64,000 nucleotides of DNA. Source: Volutella citrinella (taxonomy: Eukaryota > Ascomycota > Sordariomycetes > Hypocreales > Nectriaceae). The position numbers and the translations under genes are program-made. Where the stretch lies: assembly GCA_034401135.1 (NCBI GenBank), contig JAWZSP010000002.1, positions 2,418,001-2,482,000 of the forward strand. Direction: 5' to 3'. The notes beneath the pieces were generated by a model, which saw nothing but the letters and a program-made list of their open reading frames with translations, made no database searches and was not told the origin of the DNA. Positions 10,756-20,840 of the stretch are shown here, piece after piece (positions within the stretch are counted from its first letter, which is position 1; each line of letters begins with the position of its first letter).

Positions 10756-11775
10756 ATGGCCCAAGGAACAAAAACAATCACTGGCTGGACGGCCAAGTCT
10801 GGTTTATACGAAAAAAGTTCGATCGACAAAGTTCCGGAATATAAAACCCCGGCCACTGCTCAGGCTCAGCGACCGGACCGCCTTGAGGAGATTCTGCCAC
10901 GATGTACCGCGAACGGCCGTATTGAATTGCCCAGCACTCGGAGGGACCCGATCTTGGTCGCGATCAACTTTGCGCGGCATAAAAAATGTAAGATCGGCGT
11001 TGGCAGCGCAGACGGGGAAAAGTTCCGTTTCCACCCCATCACGGAGATGGGGATTGCGATCCTGGATACGCGAGAACTGGTTTCCCAAGTTAACAATGGT
11101 GTTGCTCCAGGAGACCGGGGATCGGATTGGTTCAAATCCATGAAGCAAAAGAACTATATCATCGAGGACTACAAGGCCAATGAATCAAGCGGTTTGAGCG
11201 GAACCCAATGTCCCTTCGCGTTTGCGAAATCCAAGTCCATCGCCGAGAACGTTATTAAGGCTCGACTATATGAGGAACTTGAAAGATTGCAGACGACAAA
11301 CTTGACCGCCCAGGAAAGGGGGAGGGGAGACTCACGGGAGTTGATTCTCCTAACCTTTGGTGCTCAGTCGGTCGTGAATGACCTCGCCCGACTGGAACTT
11401 TTCGGACTCCTGAGCGAGCAAAATGTCAAAATCTGGGACGCCCAGCAAGACACGCAGCTCAATGTTCGATTCCCGTGGGAAAAGCCCCCTATAACGCATG
11501 CCCTGGAGTCGCTGGGGCTCCGGTTTGAGGACGGCCGGTGGGGAGACCTGTCACACTGCGCGGGGAATACTGCCGTGTTTATTACACAATTATTTCTGGC
11601 CTTGTTCTACAAGAATCAGGCCCAGAGCGCCGTGTTTGCGTCCAACAGCCCTTTGCCCTGGCTGAAATTCACCTGGGTGGGCTGGACTCTCGACCAGGTC
11701 AATGCCATTCTCCCTCCAGGCACTGAGCCGAGCCCCCGGGGGGATGATGAGAAAAATGACGCCAATGTGCCATAG
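10756..11775 (+). CDS. Gfd2/YDR514C-like DEDDh-nuclease-fold protein, active-site residues degenerate
   Basis: Single exon, 339 residues from ATG 10756 (context CAAGATGGCC). The frame stays open upstream to 10666 but with unconvincing residues. The core runs from about residue 62 (DPILVAINFARHKK) through GIAILDTRELV, then CPFAFAKSKSI, LILLTFGAQSVVNDLARLE and LSHCAGNTAVFITQLFLALF. This order matches the C-terminal ribonuclease-H-like domain of fungal Gfd2/YDR514C and QDE-2-interacting proteins. In active DEDDh enzymes motif 1 is D-x-E; here it is N71-F-A73. The late H...D pair reads HCAGNT, with Thr in place of Asp. Only the middle Asp (VVND) remains. It is therefore probably a non-catalytic binding protein. 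Start choice is moderately sure; fold assignment is from memory of the family. Confidence 0.8.
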   Translation: MAQGTKTITGWTAKSGLYEKSSIDKVPEYKTPATAQAQRPDRLEEILPRCTANGRIELPSTRRDPILVAINFARHKKCKIGVGSADGEKFRFHPITEMGIAILDTRELVSQVNNGVAPGDRGSDWFKSMKQKNYIIEDYKANESSGLSGTQCPFAFAKSKSIAENVIKARLYEELERLQTTNLTAQERGRGDSRELILLTFGAQSVVNDLARLELFGLLSEQNVKIWDAQQDTQLNVRFPWEKPPITHALESLGLRFEDGRWGDLSHCAGNTAVFITQLFLALFYKNQAQSAVFASNSPLPWLKFTWVGWTLDQVNAILPPGTEPSPRGDDEKNDANVP

Positions 11776-12756
11776 CAAGCTAACCCGCAGATATTTTGGT
11801 AACTTGCGGATTATAATGATGTGTTGATGGTGGAGGGCGGGCTTGTTGCCCTTGAGCTGCACTCGTGTGGGGAGGACTTGACACATTTGGACACAAACAA
11901 AGTTGGGGAAAAACATGGTTTCCCATGTCATTTTGAATGCTAGATGGATTTTAGATCGGGTTTGAATTGGGCAATATAGAAATGCAACGAAATCAACAAG
12001 TGTTTTACTGCGTACATGGCAATGCATCTGAACATGAATGTAGGAGGCGAACTCCTGAAATCACCTGGCAGAAGTAATCAGAGAAGATCCGCGGTGGTAC
12101 GACTTAACCGACGTGGCACAGCTGAGGATATCTAGCGATATCGGTTGCTGTCACTATTGCCGCTTGCTGGTCGCCACCGTTACATCCTGTCTGAGCCTCC
12201 GTGGGAAGAATAATGACTACAAGACAAGGGCCCTAGCCACCTGCTGCTGACAAACATGTCAGGCTGAAACCTGCAGATTGTATGCAAAGTCCCACATGTG
12301 TCAACGGCCTCTCAGCGAAGAATGAGAATGGCTATTCAGAGCTGAACAAGAGGGCAGCTGCAATGGTGACAGGCAGATGACAAGGTACGTGTGCCCACAG
12401 CGATTGCAGCCCTTCTGAATGAACAAAGGGTGAGAGAGCAGTGACAATTGCATTGACCCAGGCTGAGTCTTGCACCAGACAATCAGCGAGACGAGCAAAT
12501 TGTTGCCAGTTGAAATCAGATGTTACCTATTCGAGATGACTCTTAATGAGGAATCAGGGAAACGAAGGTCATTTCAATAGCGAGACCCAATCACCGAATG
12601 GTCCCTTTGCAACAGCTATAAAAGCCATGAACGAACTTCGAAAGGCACCGTCCCGACGAACAACCTATCCTCTTTTCATCCACGGTCAACTCTGAACTTT
12701 GAAACCAACACGAAGACCAAAGACACAACAAGGCGCTGCTGCCATCATCGACCATA
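11776..12756. other. Intergenic region with promoter of the RING-like gene
   Basis: About 1 kb without a supported gene. Minus-strand frames (for example 12027-11590) overlap the previous gene antisense and show no motif. The last 150 bp carry the TATA box listed separately and an A/C-rich leader. Confidence 0.5.
12617..12623 (+). promoter_or_regulatory. TATA box
   Basis: TATAAAA (in AACAGCTATAAAAGCC) lies 140 bp upstream of the ATG at 12757 and is followed by a CA-rich leader, a typical layout for a fungal TATA promoter. Confidence 0.6.
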
Positions 12757-13652
12757 ATGGAGTACCCCTTGAACAACATCGTGCCTGGCGGCGAGGAAGA
12801 ACTGGAGCTGATAGGCGACCTGGGCCTCCCTGACGTTTACCAGTGGCACAAGTAGGTCCCCCCAATCCCGGAAGCTGATATGTGGAAATGCCTGAAGCTC
12901 AAAGAAGGAAATCAAGGATGCAGACATGGACCGAGAAGCTCCTGCAAAAGTACCACGCCCGCATCGGAGACAGCCGAGTCGTCCGCCGGCGCTTCATCCG
13001 CCCGCGATGCATCCTATGCAAGGAGCCCTGCGAGGACGACGACCCGGGAAACGTCCTCGACCCGCCCCTCGCGCTGCCGTGCGGGCACATCATCGGCTAC
13101 ACGTGCTACAGCATGCTGATAGAAGCCTGCAAGGAAGGTCAGGCGTCTCCGTTCTGCCCATGGAACGGCCCATCGGGCAACGAGCCTCGCCACTGGTCGC
13201 CCCCTTGCCAGAGCCGCATCGTCTTCGAGTGCGAGCATCCCAGCATCTCCGCCCGCGTCCCGTCGGTGGCCTCGGAGTTCTACCTGCCCAAGGAGTTCTT
13301 CATCGGGCCCGAAGGCTTCGTGACCCGGGACTGCCGCCGCTGCACCGTCAGGAAGTTCCTCCGCAGATGGACCCACGAGACGCGCGAGGCGGCCAAGGGC
13401 ACGGCGGGCGAGTCGGTGCGCGCCTTTGCGACGCTCTCCGACATGAACGGGCTCCTCGCCGACGAGGCGGCGCGGTGGAATGCCGCACCGGTCCGGGGCT
13501 TCGAGGCCAGGGAGCTGGAACACGCAGAGTTCCTCAAGGGGTTCTTTGACAAGACGCCCACGCCCGTCAATGGGATTGACCTGGAGCCGTGGAGCACCGT
13601 CGTCACATACAAGGCACCGGCGCTCAAGGAAATCACAATGGTCCGCCGTTGA
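12757..13652 (+). CDS. RING-like cysteine/histidine protein, function unknown
   Basis: Two exons, 12757-12851 and 12905 (or 12908)-13652, about 280 residues. Exon 1 encodes an acidic start (MEYPLNNIVPGGEEELELIG) ending DVYQWHK. The 53-nt intron has donor GTAGGT, and two acceptors three bases apart (AAAG/AAG) both keep frame. The core has C-I-L-C, then LALPCGHIIGYTC and FCPWNG, which resembles a RING finger with the Cys-Gly-His centre, but the last pair has only one clear Cys. A second part, roughly residues 130-160, contains RDCRRCTVRKFLRRW. Alternatives are a diverged E3 ligase or another zinc-binding fold. No close family is recognised. The coding sequence is GC-rich and a TATA box lies upstream. 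Confidence 0.78.
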
Positions 13653-14312
13653 GAGGCATGCAGTCTGGAAGCATTTGGAGAGAGGGGATCCATGGGCAAT
13701 GAGCCTGGGGGTACATGGACTTGGATGAAGTTGGGCTACGATCAGGGGAATGGGACTTGGACCAAGACGATGGGAGTTTGGGGCTCTATCGCGATTGTGG
13801 TGAATTGAGCCATCTCCAGTCCTAAAGAAGACAGTCAGACAGGCGAATGTACCAGAGCGGCACAGTGCCTTTCAGAGCTGAACCCAAAGCGGTCATGATG
13901 CGCTCCCATTGTCGACTATTGTTCGTGCTGTGAGGGCGGTGCTATTGTCCCGAGGTCTTGGCTTTTGCAAGCAAGGTCACTAATAGGCTGGGCCGGAATG
14001 GGTCGGTGTCGTATTACGTATGTCGACTGGCGCTGCGCCATGGCCAGGATGCAACAACTTCTGCCAAAACCAACAACCCTGACCACCTGGTAAAGGGATC
14101 GCTGCCTTAGTTGTTCCATCACATGCCGAGTGCGTAGCCAGATCCGTAAGCGATCACAGCGGGGTTGGGGTTGGGGGGCTGAAGCCGGGCGCCCATAAAA
14201 ACCTGGGAGACGACAACCCGGTACGACGTCGCATCCGCGATCTCATCTGTCAGCATCACATCGCATCGCATCGCATCTCAACTCTTGCATCAAAATCTCA
14301 TCTCCAATCGCT
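13653..14312. other. Intergenic region with promoter of the FAD oxidoreductase gene
   Basis: 660 bp, no supported gene. A CCATAAAAACC element near 14192-14202 could act as TATA box, about 115 bp before the ATG at 14313. Close to the start is a short TCGCA tandem array, listed separately. Confidence 0.4.
14259..14277. repeat. Short TCGCA tandem array in the 5' leader
   Basis: Three exact copies of TCGCA with degenerate flanking copies, about 40 bp upstream of the ATG at 14313. It is a minor microsatellite in the leader. Confidence 0.7.
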
Positions 14313-15833
14313 ATGGAGGTCCACGCGACCATCGTGGAGACCATCTCGGAGCGGGTGAAGCAGTTCCATGCCCACCAAGAGCCCTTTCGAATCTACCACG
14401 GCTCGACCAACAGCACGCGACAGTCGACGCGGCGGGTGGACAACACAATTGACACCAGCAAGCTCACCAATGTCTTGGAGGTCGACACCGAGGCGAAGAC
14501 GGCCCTCGTGGAGCCAAACGTGCCCATGGACCGCCTTGTGCAGGCCACCCTGGCCCACGGGCTCGTGCCGCTGGTCGTCATGGAGTTTCCCGGCATCACA
14601 GTCGGCGGCGGCTTCTCCGGAACGTCGGGCGAGAGCAGCAGCTTCCGCTACGGCGCCTTCGACGCGACCATCAACTCCATTGAGATTGTTCTTGCGGACG
14701 GCACCATCACGAGGGCCTCCAAGGCGGAGAAGCCTGACCTCTTCTGGGGCGCTGCCTCGGCCTTTGGGACTCTTGGCGTTGTGACGCTCCTCGAGGTCCA
14801 GCTCAAGGACGCCAAGACATATGTCAAGAACACGTACTCCTTGTCGAGGGGCGCCGACGAGACGGTGAGGATGATGCAAGACGCGTGCGCCGACGAGAAG
14901 AACGACTACGTCGAGGGTATCACCTACTCTGCAGATGCGACGGTCCTGTGCCTCGGGCGGCTGGTCGACGGCGTCCCCCCCGGTGCGGCCACATGCCACT
15001 TCACGCGCCGGGGCGATCCGTGGTACTATATTCACGTTGAGCGATTCAAGAACCGGTTAATGGCGGGCAGCGTGGACACATTCACCGAGTACATCCCCCT
15101 GGTTGACTACCTGTTCCGATACGACAGAGGTGGCTTCTGGGTTGCCAAGTACGCGTTCAAGTACTTCCTCACGCCCTTCAACCGCATCACTAGATACATC
15201 CTCGACACTCTGCTACACACCCGCGTCATGTATTCCGCCGGGCACAAGAGCGGCCTGTTTGACTTCTACATGGTCCAAGACGTGGGCGTCCCGTACGAGG
15301 CCGTCCCCAAGTTCCAGTCCTGGCTCGACGAGGAGCTCAGCATCTACCCGCTGTGGCTCTGCCCGCTCCGCGTCCAGCGCGACGAGCCCGACTCCGGCCA
15401 CGGCCTGCACTCGGAGTTCGCGGCGCCCGGGGTGCCCGACCTGCTCAACTACGGCGTCTGGGGCCCCGTCTGGGGCAAGCGGCGGCGCGTCATCGAGCGG
15501 AACCGCGCCCTGGAGCAAAAGGTGCAGGAGCTCGGGGGCAAGAAGTGGCTCTACGCCCAGGCCTACTACACCGAGGACGAGTTCTGGGCGCACTACGACC
15601 GGCCGGCATACGACGCGCTGCGGGACAAGTACGGCGCGGGATACCTGCCCAACGTCTACGACAAGGTCAGGGTCAAGTACGAGGACGAGAGCGAGACTGC
15701 GCTGGAATCCACAGTCTTTACTCGCTGGCCCTTCCAAGGCCTGCGGGGAGTATATAGAGCATTCGTGGGCGGTGATTACCTGCTGCAGAAACAGACGTCG
15801 TTGCCGGATGTCGCTAAAGCGAAACGAGAGTAG
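14313..15833 (+). CDS. FAD-linked oxidoreductase, DIMINUTO/DHCR24 (delta24-sterol reductase)-like
   Basis: Single exon, 506 residues. The N-terminal FAD-binding domain (about residues 20-190) includes FRIYHGSTNSTRQSTRR, NVLEVDTEAKTALVEPNVPM, the flavin loop FPGITVGGGFSGTSGESSSF, and LFWGAASAFGTLGVVTLLE. The C-terminal half (WLCPLRV, WLYAQAYYTEDEFW, YDALRDKYGA) matches the DHCR24/DWF1 group. In animals and plants this enzyme reduces the sterol C24 double bond. Fungal ergosterol synthesis does not need that step, so the substrate here is open. Conserved aromatic blocks (WYYIHVERFK; YIPLVDYLFRYDRGGFW) agree with membrane-peripheral ER enzymes of this family. There is no N-terminal membrane anchor, unlike human DHCR24. 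Very GC-rich third positions. Confidence 0.88.
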   Translation: MEVHATIVETISERVKQFHAHQEPFRIYHGSTNSTRQSTRRVDNTIDTSKLTNVLEVDTEAKTALVEPNVPMDRLVQATLAHGLVPLVVMEFPGITVGGGFSGTSGESSSFRYGAFDATINSIEIVLADGTITRASKAEKPDLFWGAASAFGTLGVVTLLEVQLKDAKTYVKNTYSLSRGADETVRMMQDACADEKNDYVEGITYSADATVLCLGRLVDGVPPGAATCHFTRRGDPWYYIHVERFKNRLMAGSVDTFTEYIPLVDYLFRYDRGGFWVAKYAFKYFLTPFNRITRYILDTLLHTRVMYSAGHKSGLFDFYMVQDVGVPYEAVPKFQSWLDEELSIYPLWLCPLRVQRDEPDSGHGLHSEFAAPGVPDLLNYGVWGPVWGKRRRVIERNRALEQKVQELGGKKWLYAQAYYTEDEFWAHYDRPAYDALRDKYGAGYLPNVYDKVRVKYEDESETALESTVFTRWPFQGLRGVYRAFVGGDYLLQKQTSLPDVAKAKRE

Positions 15834-16115
15834 GATATGTCTAGACGTGAAGGCTTATTGGCCATGTGTCGGCGCAGACGCAGCCGGATCAGATGTCTTA
15901 GATCTAGACTTGCATGACGGGTATGCGTATCCGGAGGGTCAGCGAACATAGCACAAGCGATGATGGATTAATTACACTTATACATTGAACATTGACTTGT
16001 TTCACACATACTAGACGACAATTTCTTTCTCGCGCCTCGTTCCTTGGACCGGCCCTCAATCTATCCATATCAAAAGCCAGGAAGATGAAGCCGGCCCTTG
16101 ATGCTGAACAATGGT

Positions 16116-16580
16116 TCATTCCGACCTAAATGGTCCCATGCCGTTCTTTTTTCGACCGCTCAACTCGGCGAGTGCCGGCGCTTCCCTGCCCTCGAGCCTT
16201 TCCACCATCGCTCTTCCCGGGGCCCCAGACCTTGTCCCAATCTCGGTCGGCAGCGCGTTGCTCTGCCAGTCAATGCTTGAAGACTGGCCCCTGTTCTTAC
16301 GCATTGAGGATATGCCGGCCATGACCAGCAGTGCGCCTCCCGCCATCATAAGCCTACATGCATTGCGTGAGTCTTGGCCTCCCGAGGGGGATTGTCTGCC
16401 GAAGGCTGCCTACCATTTTCGCTTGAAGAGCCCAGGGCCGCCTGGGTTGGGCGACACGGGCTGCTGCCCTGGGCCGCCTAGATTGCCATCTCGCCGAATG
16501 TGCGGGGAGGACGTGGCCCAGCGGATTTGTGAGGCCCGGGCGATGGGGACGATGAACTTGGACGACTTGACGAATGCCAT
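16116..16580 (-). CDS. Small one-TM protein, probably mitochondrial
   Basis: Two exons read leftwards, 16580-16414 and 16353-16116, giving 134 residues. The intron (60 nt, donor GTAGGC, acceptor GTAG) splits a Trp codon and keeps phase. The N-terminus MAFVKSSKFIVPIARASQIR is amphipathic, basic and Ser/Ala-rich, like a mitochondrial presequence. Next comes a Gly/Pro-rich linker (GGPGQQPVSPNPGGPGLFKR), one membrane span (LMMAGGALLVMAGISSM), then a basic hydrophilic tail. I do not recognise a named family. It lies tail to tail with the FAD oxidoreductase gene; the stop codons are 282 bp apart. Confidence 0.72.
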
Positions 16581-19492
16581 GTTTTGATGATGGCAGATTT
16601 GCAAGATTTGTTACTGAGATGAAACGACCGCGACTGACTTGGGATTGATGGACTTTATCTAGCTGACTTCGTGGGACCCCGTGGTGCCGATGACTTCAGA
16701 CTCCTCTCCATGATGTGCCGATGACGTTAATGCTGTCACGGCACGACGCCACGACCGAGCTACCCCCCTTCTGCGCGGGTGCCTTGGCATTGGCTGCCAA
16801 TTGAAGGGATCCATTGATATGCTTTCATAGACAAAGTTTGTAAGGGCATTGCTCATTAATTTGTCAGGCACAAGGGTTTGGCATCCAATTATCCAGGGAC
16901 CTTTGCTGGGCAAGGCGGCTACTGTGCACCATCGAAAGAGGTCACAATCCTCACTAGGAACAGAACGCCCAGACTGTTCTATTTCACAACCTCAGCCGTA
17001 GCAAGCAAGGTTAGATAAATCAGTTCACAAGCGCACTGTGGTTTGACTGTAGCAGAACTCTTATACTTCCGTGCCCAGGCACGCAGGCGGTGGAGCATCC
17101 CAAACCCAGACTCAACATACCTGAACATGGCAATCCTAAACTTCCAAATATAGCCCCAACCCCTGGGTTAGGAATAATGCCATCGAGGATGGTTTGTAGA
17201 GTTTAGCGGTAGCACAAAAATGGCTGCTTGCTTGCATATTGAAATGGACAAACCACAACCAGAAGTCGGCCGCAGTATCATGATATATGGACACGGTTGT
17301 TTTGGAGGTCGGTGCTGGTTGGTACTCGGCGAGAGAATCAAGGGCGACGGCTCTAGGAGACCGGACCGGCTTGTCGATCAAATCGATTCGGGAGTTGAAG
17401 GGCTGCCAAGCGAATCGGCCTCGAAAAGGCCTCAGCCAAGACTGCGTTTCAGACACGACCAAGAAGCCCATCGGCGGCCGACGGTGCAGGCAGTCCTACA
17501 TGCTGCCGGCGAATTGAGAAGTTGATCAAAACTGTCGCATCGTGGGTGGAGTCAATTGATTATTCCCCGTCGCACATCGATGAGGCTCGTGACGATGGCG
17601 TCGAGAGGACCACAAAAACGTGGGGCTATGCATTGAGAGTTGCGGAAACTAGTACTCTTTCAGCTTGAGGGGGAATACGACGTGTTGGACCATGTAAGAC
17701 GACCAAGCCTGTCAGTCGAGTTCATGTCCATGCAAGGAAAATCCAACGACAATTCGAGTTCTGTGGCCTCGCCTTGTCGGCAACAGACTGGGTCACGCGG
17801 GCTCGTTCGGAAGCGCAGTATCCTCATGGCAGGATGCTGAGAGGGTTGTATGGCCAACGAGGCCCCGCTGACGGCCACGAGAGGCCGCCCCGAAGGTGAT
17901 TGGAGATTGTCGAAGTCGCAGGAGGAGCTTTGGGCGGGTGTCACTTAGGACATGATGCAAAACGGCTGCTTTCTTTGTCTTGTGTCAAGCAATTGCGAGG
18001 TGGATTCGTGACGGCGTAATCCGCGTTCAGTCCAGCGCAGCAGCACCTCTCCTCTTTATCAGACGATGCGAAAATCGTTCCGACAGTGGCAAGCACATGG
18101 TGATCGCCCGGTGCACCGACCCCTCCTCTCTCACCATGTTGCAGCTCCAGTAGTCAATTCATCTTGAAAATTGGTCGCGAGTCGCCGGGTCAAAGGACGC
18201 CACGGAAGATGCAGGAGGGGCATCTGGGCCGGTCGCCACGAAACGGGGGCGACGGGCAGATAATTGTACGATGGCAACACGCGCCAGAGGCACATTGGCC
18301 GTTTACCGCCTGGACTGCCCCGACAAGCCGCCCGGTGCCTGCTGCCCCTGGCGGTGGCATCACTGCCCAGGTGGCAGGTGGTATCTACGGGCAGGCTTAC
18401 AGCAGGAAGGCGCCGCCGTGGTGGTCATGTTAGGCCCCGCAATGCGGCCGCTGGCCGGGACCGTTTTGGTGCCATCTGCAGGGCTGCAACCCGATGGGCG
18501 GGAACAAAAGACGAACCACAGCGGTTCGTACTCGGCAGATGGCCAATGGAAGCCGCCCCGAACTTGGTTACGGCATCCATCCAGGGGTGCCTGAGGGATG
18601 ATCCGCCCGCCAGAAACGGCAAGTTGGGCAACAGAGCCCAGCCCAGGGGATGGGCCATGGCTGTCCATCGTCGGGCAGCCCCGCGCTCTGGGTGTCCCAG
18701 ATCATAAGATGGTCAGCGAGGCTGCGCAGACTTCTCGGGCGTCCAAGGAATCATGCAACCGCTGCTCGTCGTGGCACTGCCGCCTACCGCCGTCGTCGTC
18801 CGTCTCACGGCAGAAGCCGATCACCAATCTGACATTTTTCGGCCACGTCTGATCGGGAAAGCTGTAACTGTAGGCGATGACACTCGGCTCTGCAGTCATC
18901 CATAGGAATCGATTTACTGACCAGGCCCTCTGATGCCCTAAAGACGAGCCTCTAGCGGCACCTGTAAGCACTCCCGTCGCGCCTAAAGAACCGCTGGTGC
19001 TCCACTGAACGGGCTGCTGCACAGACCAGTGCACCCAAGAAATGGGGGCCACCAGGTCTCCGCCAAGAACCAGCAATTGTCCATGAATTCGACGAAAATG
19101 AACCCCAGCACAGCTAATAAAACCATGTATGCATTGCATCTTGATTCCTGCCAAAATAACATGGCGATTATCGAGGAGGGTTCCCCGGAATCCCCCGAGA
19201 GGGCGGTTGGCCAGGGGTCCCGAGGACAATCATGCCACCGTCGAACTATCAACACGCAACCCCAGAGCAGGACCGCACCACTCACCCCAGAGCCAAAGGT
19301 CACAGTATAAAGCACTGCTATGGCTGCGCTACAGCCCAGTGGCCCCAATCCCAAGCATCTCGTGCAACAAGCTTAAAGACAAAATCACCTGTTCTTTACA
19401 TCCAAGTCGTCTCGTCTCTTCTCGACTGCCGCTCTCGCGTTTCACTGCCGCTCCAAAGTCACCTCATCACTACCACCTTGAATCTATTCATC
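16581..19492. other. 2.9-kb gene-free region
   Basis: No frame here carries a recognisable domain, and the candidates on both strands (for example 17136-17525, 17640-17944, 18264-18707, 19229-18702) start at random codons and overlap each other. The right part is the promoter of the small gene at 19493 and contains the TATAAAG listed separately. No transposon or inverted-repeat structure is evident. Confidence 0.5.
19306..19312 (+). promoter_or_regulatory. TATA box
   Basis: TATAAAG lies 187 bp upstream of the ATG at 19493 and is followed by a CT-rich leader (CTCGTCTCTTCTCGACTGCC), a common fungal core promoter layout. Confidence 0.5.
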
Positions 19493-19795
19493 ATGCCTGT
19501 TCCCGTTCGTGCCAACCCGTGAGTATCCCCGATATATCGACACAACACCGTCAAGTCGTATCGTACTGACAATTGATCGCCCCGCAGCGCCGTCGCCCTC
19601 TTCATGGTTGTCGGAAGTGTCACTGCCGTCGGTGCTTTCATGCGGAGGTCTCTGTCATACACCTCGGGCCAGTTCGACAAGTCGTTTGACCACTACAACA
19701 CCAACATCAGCGAGGCCAACCGAAAGGCCGCCTTCGACGGCGCCGTCGAGGACCCCCGAACCAGCTTCTACAACGTCCTCGGCTGGCGAAAGTAG
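19493..19795 (+). CDS. Small conserved fungal one-TM protein
   Basis: Two exons, 19493-19518 and 19588-19795, giving 77 residues. Donor GTGAGT, branch TACTGAC (19564-19570) and acceptor CGCAG; the phase is kept through a Pro codon. The product is MPVPVRANP, then a membrane span (AVALFMVVGSVTAVGAFM), then a soluble tail with SGQFDKSFDHYNTNISEANR and DPRTSFYNVLGWRK. The length and the xxSFYNVLGW ending look like a conserved small mitochondrial or ER protein of filamentous ascomycetes, but I cannot name it. C-ending codons and a TATA box suggest good expression. Confidence 0.85.
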
Positions 19796-20840
19796 ATTGC
19801 TCGAAGGGTTTTGTTTGGTAATTGGTGTTTACGGGGTTTGAAATACATGTTTCGCGCAGCGAGTCCTTACAGGTTGTGTGCGTTGCCACCAGGATAGAAA
19901 GTGGCTGTCACCAGTAGATATGGAACAGCTTGCACGAGGAGAAACGATACCAGCCGTTAATGCAAGGCATTGAATTTATTATGTTTTAAAACAATTTTGG
20001 TCCACTCAAGTTTCACTGTCGGGAACCCGCAGCGTTGCATACTCGGGTGTAACCTTGGCCACTGACCGTTATGCCCGCGCCCCTGGCTATAATCAATCCA
20101 CTGACCACATCTTCGCCAACTTGAACGCAAGAACCCTGGAGAATTGGCGTGGCAGAATTGATACGGAGGAGATATAACGGCTGTCTGGAATACAATTCGA
20201 CTCACTATTGGCAGCTCGCCATCAAACAAGACAATTCCACAGGTACATACTAGTACTAGTAGGTGTATAGTAAGGTAGCTAGGTATTAGTAGAAAATGCG
20301 TGTGTGCCGTTTTGGTCTTTCCACTGAGAAGCGTCGATTATTAGCTAAATGTCGATTGGCTACCGAGCTGCACTTACTCTATTCTCGGGACTTGATACCA
20401 TCTTTGGGTGGGCAGCACACGTCATGCGCAATTGTTATCAGTCTGGAGGAGACACAGCTGAAGACCAGCCTGCCGCAAGCCTCAGCCCTAGACCCCGTTG
20501 TGGCTGCCTTCGGTGTTGTTTTAATTAGGGCGGCACAGCCACTGAGACGGCAGCTTTGACTGGAGTCCCAGCACCCACGTGGGGGCCCCCAGATTGGCCA
20601 GGTCACGTGCCTCGCGTTATAAATCCAAAACCGGCCTAGCAGGCAGGTCGACCAGGATCAGGACGCTGCCGATGGTACAGCACCCGCCCTATCAGCTCCC
20701 GGCCGAGACATATTAAAGAAGGCCACGGCCGCGATTCTTGGCCAGAATGACTCCTTTCCAAGCTGAAAAGCTGAAAAGCCAGCATCGCTGTTTTGATTTT
20801 ATCTTACTTCACTCTCTGTGACCCTTCGGTTTGCATAAAA
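19796..20840. promoter_or_regulatory. Intergenic region with promoter of the tubby-like gene
   Basis: About 1 kb with no supported gene. A perfect CACGTG palindrome at 20604-20609 is followed by TATAAAT at 20618-20624, about 220 bp before the ATG at 20841. CACGTG is the core bound by basic helix-loop-helix factors. A run GGGGGCCCCC (20581-20590) is palindromic. A short TAGTACTAGTAG repeat sits near 20249-20262. Confidence 0.5.

Noticed and set aside
12926..13549. 207-codon alternate plus-strand frame inside the RING-like gene
   Set aside because: Arg/Pro/His-rich shadow frame of a GC-rich gene; the chosen frame has the Cys/His pattern and good splice sites.
15103..15951. 282-codon Ser/Thr-rich frame inside the FAD oxidoreductase gene
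   Set aside because: Low-complexity shadow of a GC-rich coding region; the sense frame is a clear FAD enzyme.
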